Shown one piece after another: positions 44,708 to 53,502 of a DNA stretch of 63,079 bases. The notes below the pieces were generated by a model. That model was not told the DNA's origin. It made no database searches and was given only the letters and a program-made list of their open reading frames with translations. Numbering within the stretch: the stretch's first letter is position 1; the number at the start of each line of letters is the position of its first letter. This DNA comes from Luteolibacter sp. Lineage in GTDB: Bacteria; Verrucomicrobiota; Verrucomicrobiia; Verrucomicrobiales; Akkermansiaceae. A program made the position numbers and the translations under genes. The stretch covers positions 1 to 63,079 of the forward strand of contig JAUYNL010000108.1 of NCBI GenBank assembly GCA_030696085.1, read 5' to 3'.

Positions 44708-45181
44708 ATGGAAAGTCACGAAGTGTTGAGACGGGCGCTGCGCAAAACCACGCCAAAGGCGGTCGCCGCCGAGCTGGGGATCTCGTTGTCGCTCGTCTAC
44801 AAGTGGGCGGAAAAGCCGGGCAATGACGCGACGGGTAGCCGCAATCCCCTGGATCGGCTGCTCCAGATCATCGAGCTGAGCGGAGACAGCGGCATCGTCG
44901 AGTGGCTGTGCCGCAGGCAGGGCGGGCACTTCGTGAAGGATCCGGATGTGAGCCGCCATCAGATCGATCATGTGCTGCCCGCAACCCAGGAAATCATCGG
45001 CCAGTTCTCGGACCTGCTGGCGCGGATATCAGCGGCAGCGGACGATCATTCGGTGACTCAAAGCGAGGCCGACGAGATCCGCGAGTGTTGGGACACGTTG
45101 AAAAGCTATGCGGAGGGATTTGTGCGGGCCTGTGAAAACGGGGATTTCCAGACGATGCAGCGGCTGCGGCCGGGAAATTAA
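44708..45181 (+). CDS. CII/Cro-like helix-turn-helix regulator
   Basis: 157 residues from ATG 44708. The helix-turn-helix reads TPKAVAAELGISLSLVYKW (about residues 14-32). The C-terminal two-thirds is helical (HQIDHVLPATQEIIGQFSDL). It resembles phage-regulator-like proteins (CII/YdaS type) found singly in chromosomes. It is convergent with the large membrane-anchored gene and divergent from tRNA-Glu. The targets are unknown. Confidence 0.7.
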   Translation: MESHEVLRRALRKTTPKAVAAELGISLSLVYKWAEKPGNDATGSRNPLDRLLQIIELSGDSGIVEWLCRRQGGHFVKDPDVSRHQIDHVLPATQEIIGQFSDLLARISAAADDHSVTQSEADEIRECWDTLKSYAEGFVRACENGDFQTMQRLRPGN

Positions 45182-45188
45182 CGCAATC

Positions 45189-47807
45189 CTACCAGGTCAA
45201 CTGGCGCAGGGTGCTTTTCAGTTCCTCCGGCCATTGGAGCGCCTCGATGGTTTCCGGATTCTCCCATGCGGGATTCAGGTCGATCAGATTTTGATAAAAG
45301 GCGGAGGCGTCGGTGGTTTCGCCGGTCTGTGCGGCGGCGATGGCGAGCAATGCGGTGGCGTTTTCAAGTTTTTCCCGGGCAAACCCGGCCTCGCGGCCGG
45401 CGAGCAGGTAGCGATAGGCGCGCTCGGAATTGCCGGTGAGCAGGGCGATCCAGCCGGCACGCAGGGCGAAGTCCGGATTTTTGGGGAAACGTTGGAGTCC
45501 GGTGTTGAGGATTTCCATGGCTTGGGCGGGATCGGCGCATTCAAACGCGGTGTATGCGGCTTCCGCGTAGTCACCGGGCTCGTGGGATTCCACGGCATGC
45601 TCGGTGAGCAGCAGAACCCAGCGATCACGGGCCTGCGGATGGAAGCCGATGGCGGCGAGCGCATGCGCCTCGATGCGCAGGCAGGGCTCGGGAGCGGCAC
45701 CCAGATTGCGCGCGAGCTCCGCGAGTTGGCTGGTCGCCTCCCCTTCCCCGGGGATGGAGGAAAGGGCCAGCGCCGCCTTGAAACTGACACGCGCGAGGCG
45801 CTGGCGGCCCAGCGCCCGCAAGGTGGCCGGGTCCATGAGACGCTGAAACAAGGCCAGCCGCTGGGCAGGGTCCGCGTTTTCCGGCAGTTCGAGGGTGGCG
45901 AGTTCCTCCGCCACGTTGAGGCGGAGTTTTTCCACCGCTCCGCTGAAATCCGCCTGCTCCCAGCCGTCCCAATCCTCGCGCAGGCGCACTTGGGAGAGAT
46001 CCGGAAACTCTTCAGGCCAGACGGCCAGTGCGTCCGCCCGGCGGTCCTCCAGCCACGCAATGCGCGATAAGGCGATCCTGCGCAACAAGGGTGGCGGATT
46101 CCCGGCGGAGACAAGGCATTGCCGAATGCTTTCAGGCGAATCGGAATCCAGGGCGCGCGCAAGCTGCGAGGCGGCGGATGAACCATCGGCATCCGGCTTG
46201 CCGCGCTCGAGGCGTTCCAGCAAGGGGCGCAAGGAGTCCGGGGTGGGAGCGCGCAGTGAAATGGAGCGGATTTCCGTCACCACGGGGCCGAACTCCAGAC
46301 CCGGGAAAAGCCGCCGCAAAGCCTCGAAATCGCATTCGCCGAAATGCTGCAATCGTCCGGCGGCATCGATCCGGTTGAAAGCCCGTTCATCCTCATCGTG
46401 GCGCATTCCGGTCAATGCCATGCTCAGATTCCGAAACGCCGCGATGGCCTCCGCGTCGATGCCTGCGGGATCGGTGGAAGAGGGATCGATCAACAAGGGC
46501 TGTGGCAGCAGCCGATGAAGGGTGATCGTGCCATTTTCCAGACCGACGATGCGCAAGCGACCGGAGGCGGCGACGGCGGTGATGGGGGCCGGGGCATGCA
46601 GCGGGGCGCAGGTCCCGTCCCGAAGCATCAGCGTTGTCCCATCCACGGCGAGCGGCGCCCGCCCGGAATCCCTCAATAAGCCGGACCAGATCCCGGGATG
46701 GCGGCTCCAGGGGAAGCGCTCCAACATGGCGGCAGGCTCGAGTGAGGAGTCCGCCGCGCCGTCGGGAGGAAACATGCCCAAGCCGGGCGGTCGGTGCGGC
46801 CCGTGGTCGCTCAGGACGAGTGCCGCGTGACCGCCCGCTCCGATGCAGGCATGCAGCAGTTTCACCTCCTGCCCGGCGGGCGTGACGTGTGCCGCTTCCA
46901 CCGGCGAGACCGGGATTTCCGCCAGGGAACCATCGGCGTGCAGGATGCGCAGCGCGCGGCGCTCCAAAAACGCGGCAAGCGGCTGAGGCGAGCCTGCGGC
47001 GAATGGCGCGGACGAGCGGATGATTTCACCGGATGCCGCTTCGCGCAGATGCCAGAGGAGCGTGCGATCCTTTTCCGAAACGAAGGCGGGATGCGCCAGC
47101 AGCAGCCCATCCGCGGAAAACACAATCACCGATGGCGGCGTGACGAAATCCGGAAGGATGCCAAGATCCTTGACCGGCTTGAGCGTGACCGCATCGCAGA
47201 GCAAGGTCACGCCGGCCCGCTCAATGACCATTCTGCGTTGCGTGGGATCGATCACCAGACTGCGGGTTTCCGTTTCCTTGAGCGGGAAGAGCAGGTTTTC
47301 AATCCGCAGTTCCTGGAGATTCCAGCGCGCCAGGGTGTTGGTTTCACCGCCAAGACCCACCCACAAGGAAGACGGCGGGGAATACCCGATGCGCTCCACC
47401 GGCAGCGGATGCGCTAGCGTGAGCAGTGGGAAATTCCACACCGTTTCACGCAGGATTCGCTCCGCCAGCGCCCGCGCATGCGTCGCGCCGGGATCGGCAT
47501 CCAGGGCGGAAACCATCATCGCCAGCGCCTCGTCGGGCCGGTTCTGATCCAGCTTGGCCAAGGCCGTCTCCACCTGGATCCCCGCAATCCTCGCGATGTA
47601 TCCGGCCGGGATTCCGAATGGCTCGTCTTCAAGGCCCGGCACGGGCGGCTTGATCGCCCGGCTGCCTGCCGCCCAGACGAGGATGCCCACCAGCAGGGCC
47701 CACAGGAAGCGGCCCCGGGCCTGAAAAAACTTGGCGGCCCTGACCAGCCGCCTCCGCGTGTTCAAGGCTGCGGGCCGGGGCTCCTCACGATACCGGGGAC
47801 CATCCAT
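45189..47807 (-). CDS. Membrane-anchored beta-propeller/TPR-like protein
   Basis: 872 residues. One TM segment near residues 33-50 (FLWALLVGILVWAAG) anchors it in the inner membrane. The extracytoplasmic part first has TPR-like helices, then about 350 residues of WD40/propeller-like strands (RTLLWHLREAASGEIIRS), then C-terminal TPR-like repeats (about 640-870, with ALAAIGFHPQARDRWVLLL and AYTAFECADPAQAMEILNTG). The architecture resembles Verrucomicrobiota/Planctomycetes WD40-TPR proteins, commonly regulatory or scaffolding. No kinase domain is present. Function unknown. Confidence 0.65.
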   Translation of the reverse strand: MDGPRYREEPRPAALNTRRRLVRAAKFFQARGRFLWALLVGILVWAAGSRAIKPPVPGLEDEPFGIPAGYIARIAGIQVETALAKLDQNRPDEALAMMVSALDADPGATHARALAERILRETVWNFPLLTLAHPLPVERIGYSPPSSLWVGLGGETNTLARWNLQELRIENLLFPLKETETRSLVIDPTQRRMVIERAGVTLLCDAVTLKPVKDLGILPDFVTPPSVIVFSADGLLLAHPAFVSEKDRTLLWHLREAASGEIIRSSAPFAAGSPQPLAAFLERRALRILHADGSLAEIPVSPVEAAHVTPAGQEVKLLHACIGAGGHAALVLSDHGPHRPPGLGMFPPDGAADSSLEPAAMLERFPWSRHPGIWSGLLRDSGRAPLAVDGTTLMLRDGTCAPLHAPAPITAVAASGRLRIVGLENGTITLHRLLPQPLLIDPSSTDPAGIDAEAIAAFRNLSMALTGMRHDEDERAFNRIDAAGRLQHFGECDFEALRRLFPGLEFGPVVTEIRSISLRAPTPDSLRPLLERLERGKPDADGSSAASQLARALDSDSPESIRQCLVSAGNPPPLLRRIALSRIAWLEDRRADALAVWPEEFPDLSQVRLREDWDGWEQADFSGAVEKLRLNVAEELATLELPENADPAQRLALFQRLMDPATLRALGRQRLARVSFKAALALSSIPGEGEATSQLAELARNLGAAPEPCLRIEAHALAAIGFHPQARDRWVLLLTEHAVESHEPGDYAEAAYTAFECADPAQAMEILNTGLQRFPKNPDFALRAGWIALLTGNSERAYRYLLAGREAGFAREKLENATALLAIAAAQTGETTDASAFYQNLIDLNPAWENPETIEALQWPEELKSTLRQLTW

Positions 47808-47819
47808 GGGGAAGGACGG

Positions 47820-48263
47820 TCAAAGACCGCTTTTCTGAATCAGTGCGCGGAGTTGGACTTGAAACTCCATGATATCTTCCTGATTCGGGTGGTAGCCGGG
47901 CGTGTCCGGATCCAGGCCGGGGCGGCCGGTTTGATCGAGCATCCATATGGCCGTCTCACCATCGCTGAAGGTGACTTTTCCGCTGACCATTGCGCCGGGC
48001 AGGGTGAGAGTGTCCATCGTCACGCTCACGAATCCGGTCGGCACGGGCGCTGGTTTGGGTTCCTCCTTTTTCTCCGGGGCCTTCGGTTCCTCGATCAACT
48101 CGATGCCCAGATCGAGAATCAGGAAACGCGTGTCCATGTAGGTGAGTGTGTGGCCGTAATCCTCCTTGAGATGGCGCTGGAGATCGGACATGCTGGCACC
48201 CTCCGCGGCGAGTTGCTTGAGGGCGGCGATTTGTTCGGGGGTGAGCTTGTTGGCGCTGAACAT
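47820..48263 (-). CDS. Small hypothetical protein
   Basis: 147 residues from ATG 48263. A helical N-terminus (LTPEQIAALKQLAAEGASMSD) is followed by a Glu/Lys/Pro-rich linker (about 62-75) and a small beta domain (VSVTMDTLTLPGAMVSGKVT, then FSDGETAIWMLDQTGRPGL). No signal peptide. I do not recognise the family. The gene is 12 bp upstream of the propeller/TPR gene and divergent from recQ. Confidence 0.7.
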   Translation of the reverse strand: MFSANKLTPEQIAALKQLAAEGASMSDLQRHLKEDYGHTLTYMDTRFLILDLGIELIEEPKAPEKKEEPKPAPVPTGFVSVTMDTLTLPGAMVSGKVTFSDGETAIWMLDQTGRPGLDPDTPGYHPNQEDIMEFQVQLRALIQKSGL

Positions 48264-48350
48264 GGTGTGTTTCTGAAGCATGACGCGGGAATGCCAAGCC
48301 TCAAGCGCGGAATCCCCAAAGACTTGCCGCGCGTGTGTCCGCTCCGCAGC

Positions 48351-50264
48351 ATGTCCGCGGCCATGATGCGAACCCTCCGCGATCACTTTGCATTCGCTGC
48401 CTTCCGCAGCGGTCAGGAACCTGTGATTCGCGCCTTGCTCGATGGCCGGCCCGCGCTAGCCGTCTTTCCGACCGGTGGCGGAAAGTCACTCTGCTACCAA
48501 CTCCCCGCGCTGCTGCTCGATGGCCTCACGCTGGTGATTTCCCCGCTCATCGCGCTGATGAAGGACCAGGTGGACGCGCTCACCGCAAAGGGCATCTCCG
48601 CCGCACGGCTGGACTCCACTCTCGGCACGGACGAACTGCGCGAACTCTACGGGCGGCTGGAATCAGGCGACATCAAGTTGCTCTACATCGCCCCGGAACG
48701 GCTGGCCAACGAGGCCTTCCGCAAGCGCGTCAAGCAACTCTCCGTGGCGATGATCGCCATCGATGAGGCCCACTGCATTTCCGAATGGGGGCATAACTTC
48801 CGCCCGGACTACCTGAAACTCGCGCGCTTCTGCCGCACGCTGAAAGTCACGCGCGTGCTCGCCCTCACGGCCACCGCCACACCGAAGGTCGCCCGCGAGA
48901 TCCGCCGCCATTTCCGCATCGCCGCCCCCGATCACATCCAGTTGAGTTTCCACCGGCCGAACCTCGATCTGCGCGTCACACCCTGCAAGGCGGCGGAGCG
49001 GAAAACGATCCTGCTGGAAAAACTCCGAGCGATCGACGGGGCGGCGGTTGTCTATGTCACGCGCCAGGAAACCGCCGAGGAGGTCGCCACCTTTCTCGCG
49101 AAACAAGGCGTCTCCGCCCGCGCCTACCATGCCGGTCTGCCCGATGAGTTCCGCGCCGATGCCCAGCGCGCGTTCATGGCCGGCGAAACGCGGGTGATCG
49201 TGGCCACCATCGCTTTCGGCATGGGCATCGACAAGGCGGACATCCGCTGCGTGATCCACTACAATCTGCCCAAGAGCCTGGAAAACCACACCCAGGAAAT
49301 CGGCCGCGCCGGGCGCGACGGACGTGCGGCGGTCTGCGAGATGTTAGCCTGCGGCGACGATCTCATCGTGCTGGAAAACTTCATCTACTCGGACACGCCC
49401 TCGCCGCGCGCGCTGGCCAATCTGATCGACCGCGTGCTCAGGCTCGGCGGGGAGTTTGATATCTCCGTGTATGATCTATCCGTCACCTGCGACATCCGCG
49501 CCTCGGTGCTCTCCACCCTGCTGGCCTATCTCGAAACCGAGGGCATCCTGGAAGCCACCGGTAGTTTCTACGGCAAGTATCGGGTGAGGCTCCTGCGCTC
49601 CCGCGAGCAGGTGCTGGCGGGGTTTCCTGCGGCGGAAAAAAAGTTCATGGGCCGCCTGCTGGACCTGGGCACTCCCGGTCGCTCGTGGCTGGGCTTCGAG
49701 CCATCCGCGCTCGCCACCGTGCTCGGAGTTCCGCGCGGAAAAATTGTCGCCGCGCTGAGCGCTCTCGAATCCGCGGGCGACGCCGCCCTAACCGTTTCCG
49801 GGGTGCGCCAGGGATACCGCGTGAGGAAGGATCCGGGAGACCTCCGCCTGCTCGCGGCGCGCCACGCGGAAACCTTCCGCCAGCGCGAGCAGGCGGACCT
49901 CGACCGCTTGCGCCAGGTGCTCGGCCTTTCCTCCCACCGCGGCTGCCTCACCGGCTACCTGACCAAACATTTCGGTGAAACGCTCACAGCTCCCTGCGGC
50001 CACTGCGACCGCTGCCGGGGCGTTCCCGCGGCGACGATCAAACGTCCGCCCGCCCGCAAGCCCTCCGATGAGGAGTGGCAGCTTGTTAGAAACCTGGCCC
50101 GGGAAAACCACGCGGAGCTCGCCACGCCGCGCCAGCTCGCCCGTTTCCTCTGCGGCATGTCCAGCCCGGCAACCACCCGCGCCCGCCTCGGCCGCCACAA
50201 CTCCTTCGGACTGCTTTCCGACCTCCCCTTCGCCGAGGTGCTCGCCATCGCGGGAGCGGTGTGA
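48351..50264 (+). CDS. recQ: ATP-dependent DNA helicase RecQ
   Basis: 637 residues from ATG 48351 (ATGs at 48363 and 48366 are alternatives). SF2 motifs are visible: GGGKSLCYQLPALLL, ALTATATPKVAREI, AIDEAHCISEWGHNFRPDY, RAYHAGLPDEFRADAQ, GMGIDKADIRCVIHYNLPKS and QEIGRAGRDG. The RQC zinc region is CLTGYLTKHF...PCGHCDRC. There is no clear C-terminal HRDC domain. RecQ unwinds DNA in recombination repair. The longer upstream frame is antisense to the small hypothetical gene. Confidence 0.95.
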   Translation: MSAAMMRTLRDHFAFAAFRSGQEPVIRALLDGRPALAVFPTGGGKSLCYQLPALLLDGLTLVISPLIALMKDQVDALTAKGISAARLDSTLGTDELRELYGRLESGDIKLLYIAPERLANEAFRKRVKQLSVAMIAIDEAHCISEWGHNFRPDYLKLARFCRTLKVTRVLALTATATPKVAREIRRHFRIAAPDHIQLSFHRPNLDLRVTPCKAAERKTILLEKLRAIDGAAVVYVTRQETAEEVATFLAKQGVSARAYHAGLPDEFRADAQRAFMAGETRVIVATIAFGMGIDKADIRCVIHYNLPKSLENHTQEIGRAGRDGRAAVCEMLACGDDLIVLENFIYSDTPSPRALANLIDRVLRLGGEFDISVYDLSVTCDIRASVLSTLLAYLETEGILEATGSFYGKYRVRLLRSREQVLAGFPAAEKKFMGRLLDLGTPGRSWLGFEPSALATVLGVPRGKIVAALSALESAGDAALTVSGVRQGYRVRKDPGDLRLLAARHAETFRQREQADLDRLRQVLGLSSHRGCLTGYLTKHFGETLTAPCGHCDRCRGVPAATIKRPPARKPSDEEWQLVRNLARENHAELATPRQLARFLCGMSSPATTRARLGRHNSFGLLSDLPFAEVLAIAGAV

Positions 50265-50282
50265 GGTTCCGCCAGGCGAAGA

Positions 50283-51761
50283 TCACGGAATCCAGCCGCA
50301 GATCCGGAACAGTTTCACGAACGCATAAGCGACGATGCCGGCCGACGGCAAGGTGAGGATCCAGGCCCAGATGATGCGTTCGATCAGCGTGAATTTCAGG
50401 GCGTTGAAGCGTTTCGCGCAGCCCACGCCCATGATCGCGGTGGTCACGCTGTGGGTCGTGGAAACCGTCATGCCGAAGCTGCCGGTGACGGCTAACAGGG
50501 TGGCGGCGGTGGTTTCCGCGGCGAATCCATGCACCGGCTGGAGTTTTACCATCTTGTGGCCGAGGGTTTTGATGATACGCCATCCGCCCGCCATCGTGCC
50601 TGCGGCCATGGTCAGGGAGCAGACGATCTTAATCCATATCGGCACATCCGGTGAGAGGTCCTTCACCTTGCCGGCGGCGGCCACCAGGGGATTTCCGCCA
50701 GCCTCCCGCGCCGCGGCCATTTCCTTGCCGAGACTTTTTCCCCAATCCGTGTGTTTGCCTGCCACCAGGGGTCCGAGAACGGGCAGCCTGGTGATGATGC
50801 GGGCTTCCTCGGCGGCGAGTATTTCCTGATGGGTGGCGGCGGCCATGTGCGCCACACGCTTGGCGGTGGCCGGATCATCGAGGGCCGCGTGGGAGTTCGC
50901 GACGAGGGTGAGGAAGGCTTCGCGGAATTCCCCGCGCTTGATGCGGAGGGCTTCTTTTTCCAGGGTTATCGCGGCACCCCGGATTTGATCGGGACTGGTG
51001 GCGGGATTCAGCAGGGTCTTGATGCTTTGTTCCGCCGCCATCGACTTGTCCATCCGGAGAAATCCCAGCCAACCGGGCAGGGCGGTGAAGCTGCCTGTGG
51101 CCGTGGCGGTGACCAGCGCGAGGGTGATCACGCCCATCGTCTTCTGCGCGTCGGCGAGTCCATGTGCGAAGCCCATGAAAGCGGCGCTCACAATCTGCGC
51201 CTTGCCGAAAAACCGGTTCACAAAGCGCGGACGCGCGGAACGAAGCAGCGCGTAGAGCAGTCCCATGACCAGCATGCCGCCGAAAAATCCGATGATGGGC
51301 GAGGTGATCATCGGAACGACCACCTTGTGAAACACGCCTTCCATCACCACCTTGCCGTCCTTCACTTTTTCCACCGACCAGATGATCGCGTGCCAGTTGT
51401 CATGGGCGCTTGCCACGGCCGCGCCACAGATTCCACCGACGAGCGCGTGGGTGGAACTGGAAGGGAGGCCGAACCACCAGGTGATGAGGTTCCAGATGAT
51501 GCCGCCAAGCAGCGCGCACACGATGACCAGCGGTGAGATGAACTGCGAGTCCACCAGGCCGGAGGACACGGTTTTTGCCACCGCATGCCCGGAAAGAGCG
51601 CCGATCAAATTGGTGATGGCCGCCAGAAGAATCGCCTGCCGCGGTGTCAGGACCTTGGTGCCGACGATCGTCGCGATCGAGTTCGCCGTGTCATGAAAGC
51701 CATTGATGTATTCGAAAACAAGGGCGATGAAAACCACCAGGAATATGATGCCGATTGTCAT
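50283..51761 (-). CDS. pit: Inorganic phosphate transporter, PiT family
   Basis: 492 residues. The duplicated PiT signature appears as GFHDTANSIATIVGTKVLTP near residue 22 and TVSTTHSVTTAIMGVGCAKR near 445. About ten TM helices flank a large central hydrophilic insertion (about 240-380) that is longer than in many family members. It would import phosphate (or metal-phosphate) using the proton or sodium gradient. It is 12 bp downstream of the DUF47/PhoU-like gene. Confidence 0.9.
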   Translation of the reverse strand: MTIGIIFLVVFIALVFEYINGFHDTANSIATIVGTKVLTPRQAILLAAITNLIGALSGHAVAKTVSSGLVDSQFISPLVIVCALLGGIIWNLITWWFGLPSSSTHALVGGICGAAVASAHDNWHAIIWSVEKVKDGKVVMEGVFHKVVVPMITSPIIGFFGGMLVMGLLYALLRSARPRFVNRFFGKAQIVSAAFMGFAHGLADAQKTMGVITLALVTATATGSFTALPGWLGFLRMDKSMAAEQSIKTLLNPATSPDQIRGAAITLEKEALRIKRGEFREAFLTLVANSHAALDDPATAKRVAHMAAATHQEILAAEEARIITRLPVLGPLVAGKHTDWGKSLGKEMAAAREAGGNPLVAAAGKVKDLSPDVPIWIKIVCSLTMAAGTMAGGWRIIKTLGHKMVKLQPVHGFAAETTAATLLAVTGSFGMTVSTTHSVTTAIMGVGCAKRFNALKFTLIERIIWAWILTLPSAGIVAYAFVKLFRICGWIP

Positions 51762-51773
51762 GCGGTTCCGGCC

Positions 51774-52403
51774 TCAGGAGTTTTTCAGGACGATTTGCGT
51801 GACGACGTTGCAGGCGTCGCGACAGCGATCGATGACTTTTTCCATCAGGTCGTAAAGATCCCGCTTCGCCATGGCCTTGATCGGATCGACCGAGCCGGAA
51901 TAGATGTCCTTCAGGTAGCCGAGCACCAGTTGGTCCGCGCGGCCCTCGAGTTCCTGCATCTTGTCGTTCTCCGCCTTGATGTTCTCCAGTTTCGGGCTGT
52001 TGGGCAGCATGTCCACCATCCGAACGACCACCGAGGCCGCTTCTTTGGCGATGGCCATTTGCGGGGCGAAATCGCTGGATTTGACCAGGTGATGCATGAT
52101 TTCGTAGCGCTCCCCGAATTTCTCCACGGTCTTGGGGATGCGGTAGAGCGCCTTGGACAGGGCTTCGATATCTTCGCGTTCCAAGGCCGTGATGAAGACC
52201 TTGACGAGTTCCTCGCTGATGGTTTCGGCGTTTCGTTTTTCGTTGCGCCGGGCGACGGCGAGTTCCGCGAGCGAGACGTTGCCGTTGGATTCCCTGAGCA
52301 GGTGAGAGAGGGCCTCGATGCTCTGGTGGGCCGACTTGGCGCTGGCGGAGAGAAGCTCGAAGAACCGGTCCGATTTTCCAAAAAACTTCGCAAGTGAGAT
52401 CAC
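51774..52403 (-). CDS. DUF47 (PhoU-like) phosphate transport regulator
   Basis: 209 residues from a GTG at 52403. The all-helical sequence with DRFFELLSASAKSAHQSIEAL, and helices around HHLVKSSDFAPQMAIAKEA, matches DUF47 proteins that partner PiT transporters. It likely restrains or tunes phosphate uptake in the cytoplasm. The longer upstream frame overlaps the ArsR gene in another strand-sense and lacks family features. Confidence 0.85.
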   Translation of the reverse strand: MISLAKFFGKSDRFFELLSASAKSAHQSIEALSHLLRESNGNVSLAELAVARRNEKRNAETISEELVKVFITALEREDIEALSKALYRIPKTVEKFGERYEIMHHLVKSSDFAPQMAIAKEAASVVVRMVDMLPNSPKLENIKAENDKMQELEGRADQLVLGYLKDIYSGSVDPIKAMAKRDLYDLMEKVIDRCRDACNVVTQIVLKNS

Positions 52404-52516
52404 GCGCGGAATGTGGTGATTCCACCCGGCACCGGCAACAAAATCCAGTGAAATCTTTTTACCGGAAACAGTTGCCTCCACAGACCGCCCGTGGGGTTGG
52501 ATTCGGCCTGCGGACC

Positions 52517-52834
52517 TTAAAACTTCAGCTTCGCGGGCTTGAGCGCGTCGCGGTTGAGCTTTTCGCAGACGATCCGGCACAGTTCGAAGACCATCGGATC
52601 CGCGATCTGGTAGAGGACCTGGGTGCCCTGCTTGCGCCGGATCACCAGACCGGCGTCGTGCAGCAGCTTGAGCTGCTTGGAAACGTTCGCCTGGCTGGTC
52701 GGCAGCCGCTCCACGATTTCCGAGACGCTCAATTCGCCGCCCTTGAGCTCCTGAACAATCGCCAGGCGGGTGGATTCCGCAAAGGCGCGGAACAAACCTG
52801 CCACGCGTTCGAGCTGTTGCACATCGAGTTTCAT
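52517..52834 (-). CDS. ArsR-family regulator (BigR/SqrR-like context)
   Basis: 105 residues from ATG 52834 (a TTG at 52870 is an alternative). It has a winged helix with ERVAGLFRAFAESTRLAIVQ, then the recognition region LPTSQANVSKQLKLLHDAGL and wing RRKQGTQVLYQIAD. The only cysteines are Cys86 and Cys90 in ELCRIVCEKL; the N-terminal cysteine I associate with BigR/SqrR sulfide sensors is not evident. It is divergent from the rhodanese/persulfide dioxygenase operon, which is the usual BigR target, so it is probably a sulfide or persulfide sensor. Confidence 0.85.
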   Translation of the reverse strand: MKLDVQQLERVAGLFRAFAESTRLAIVQELKGGELSVSEIVERLPTSQANVSKQLKLLHDAGLVIRRKQGTQVLYQIADPMVFELCRIVCEKLNRDALKPAKLKF

Positions 52835-52864
52835 CGGCGGTGAAAATAACCCGGAAATTTCCTC

Positions 52865-52893
52865 TTGCAAGTATAATTATGTGGCTATATAAC
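52865..52893 (+). promoter_or_regulatory. Promoter and candidate operator for the sulfur-detoxification operon
   Basis: In the divergent gap a -35-like TTGCAA (52865-52870) and a -10-like TATAAC (52888-52893) are 17 bp apart, facing the rhodanese gene. Between and over them is an AT-rich imperfect dyad (ATAATTATGTGGCTATATAA) in an otherwise GC-rich region, the sort of site an ArsR-family dimer binds. Confidence 0.55.
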
Positions 52894-52927
52894 GATCTCG
52901 TAAACCAAAACCGACCCCAACCAAGCA

Positions 52928-53482
52928 ATGAAAGTCCAAGCCAAACAAGTTCAACAAGACCTGCAATCCGGCAAGCGCGTGGCGCTCATCGACGTGAGAA
53001 CGCCCGTCGAACACCGGGAGATGCACATCGCCGGCTCGCGGCTGATGCCGCTCGACAAGCTCGATCCGGACAGCGTGAAGGCCGCCGCCGTAGGCAACGA
53101 GAGCTGCGTGCTGATCTGCCGCAGCGGCAAGCGCGCGGAGCAGGCCTACGAGAAACTCCGCGCCGCCGGTTTCGAAAACCTCACCATCCTCGAGGGCGGC
53201 GTGATCGACTGGGAATCCGCCGGACTGCCGCTTGAGCGTTCCTCCGGCAAGCACCTGCCGCTCATGCGCCAGGTCCAGCTCATCATCGGTCTGCTAGCGC
53301 TCACCGGTTCCGTGCTCGCGCTGACGGTGGACAGGAATTTCGCCATCCTTCCCGCCATTCTCGGTGCCGGACTCACCATGGCCGGCTCCACCGGCTGGTG
53401 CGGCCTCGCCATCCTGCTGTCCAAAATGCCATGGAACAAGGTGGAGTGCGGCGGCAGAAACGTGAAGTCCTGCTCGGTCTAA
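52928..53482 (+). CDS. Rhodanese-DUF2892 membrane protein
   Basis: 184 residues. Residues 1 to about 100 form a rhodanese domain with the catalytic loop CRSGKRA. The C-terminal part has two TM helices (about 120-165) of the DUF2892 type. It would transfer sulfane sulfur at the inner membrane, from persulfide or thiosulfate. It is the first gene of the detoxification operon, 20 bp before the persulfide dioxygenase gene. Confidence 0.9.
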   Translation: MKVQAKQVQQDLQSGKRVALIDVRTPVEHREMHIAGSRLMPLDKLDPDSVKAAAVGNESCVLICRSGKRAEQAYEKLRAAGFENLTILEGGVIDWESAGLPLERSSGKHLPLMRQVQLIIGLLALTGSVLALTVDRNFAILPAILGAGLTMAGSTGWCGLAILLSKMPWNKVECGGRNVKSCSV

Positions 53483-53502
53483 CCCAATCGCCCGCCACCG
53501 CC

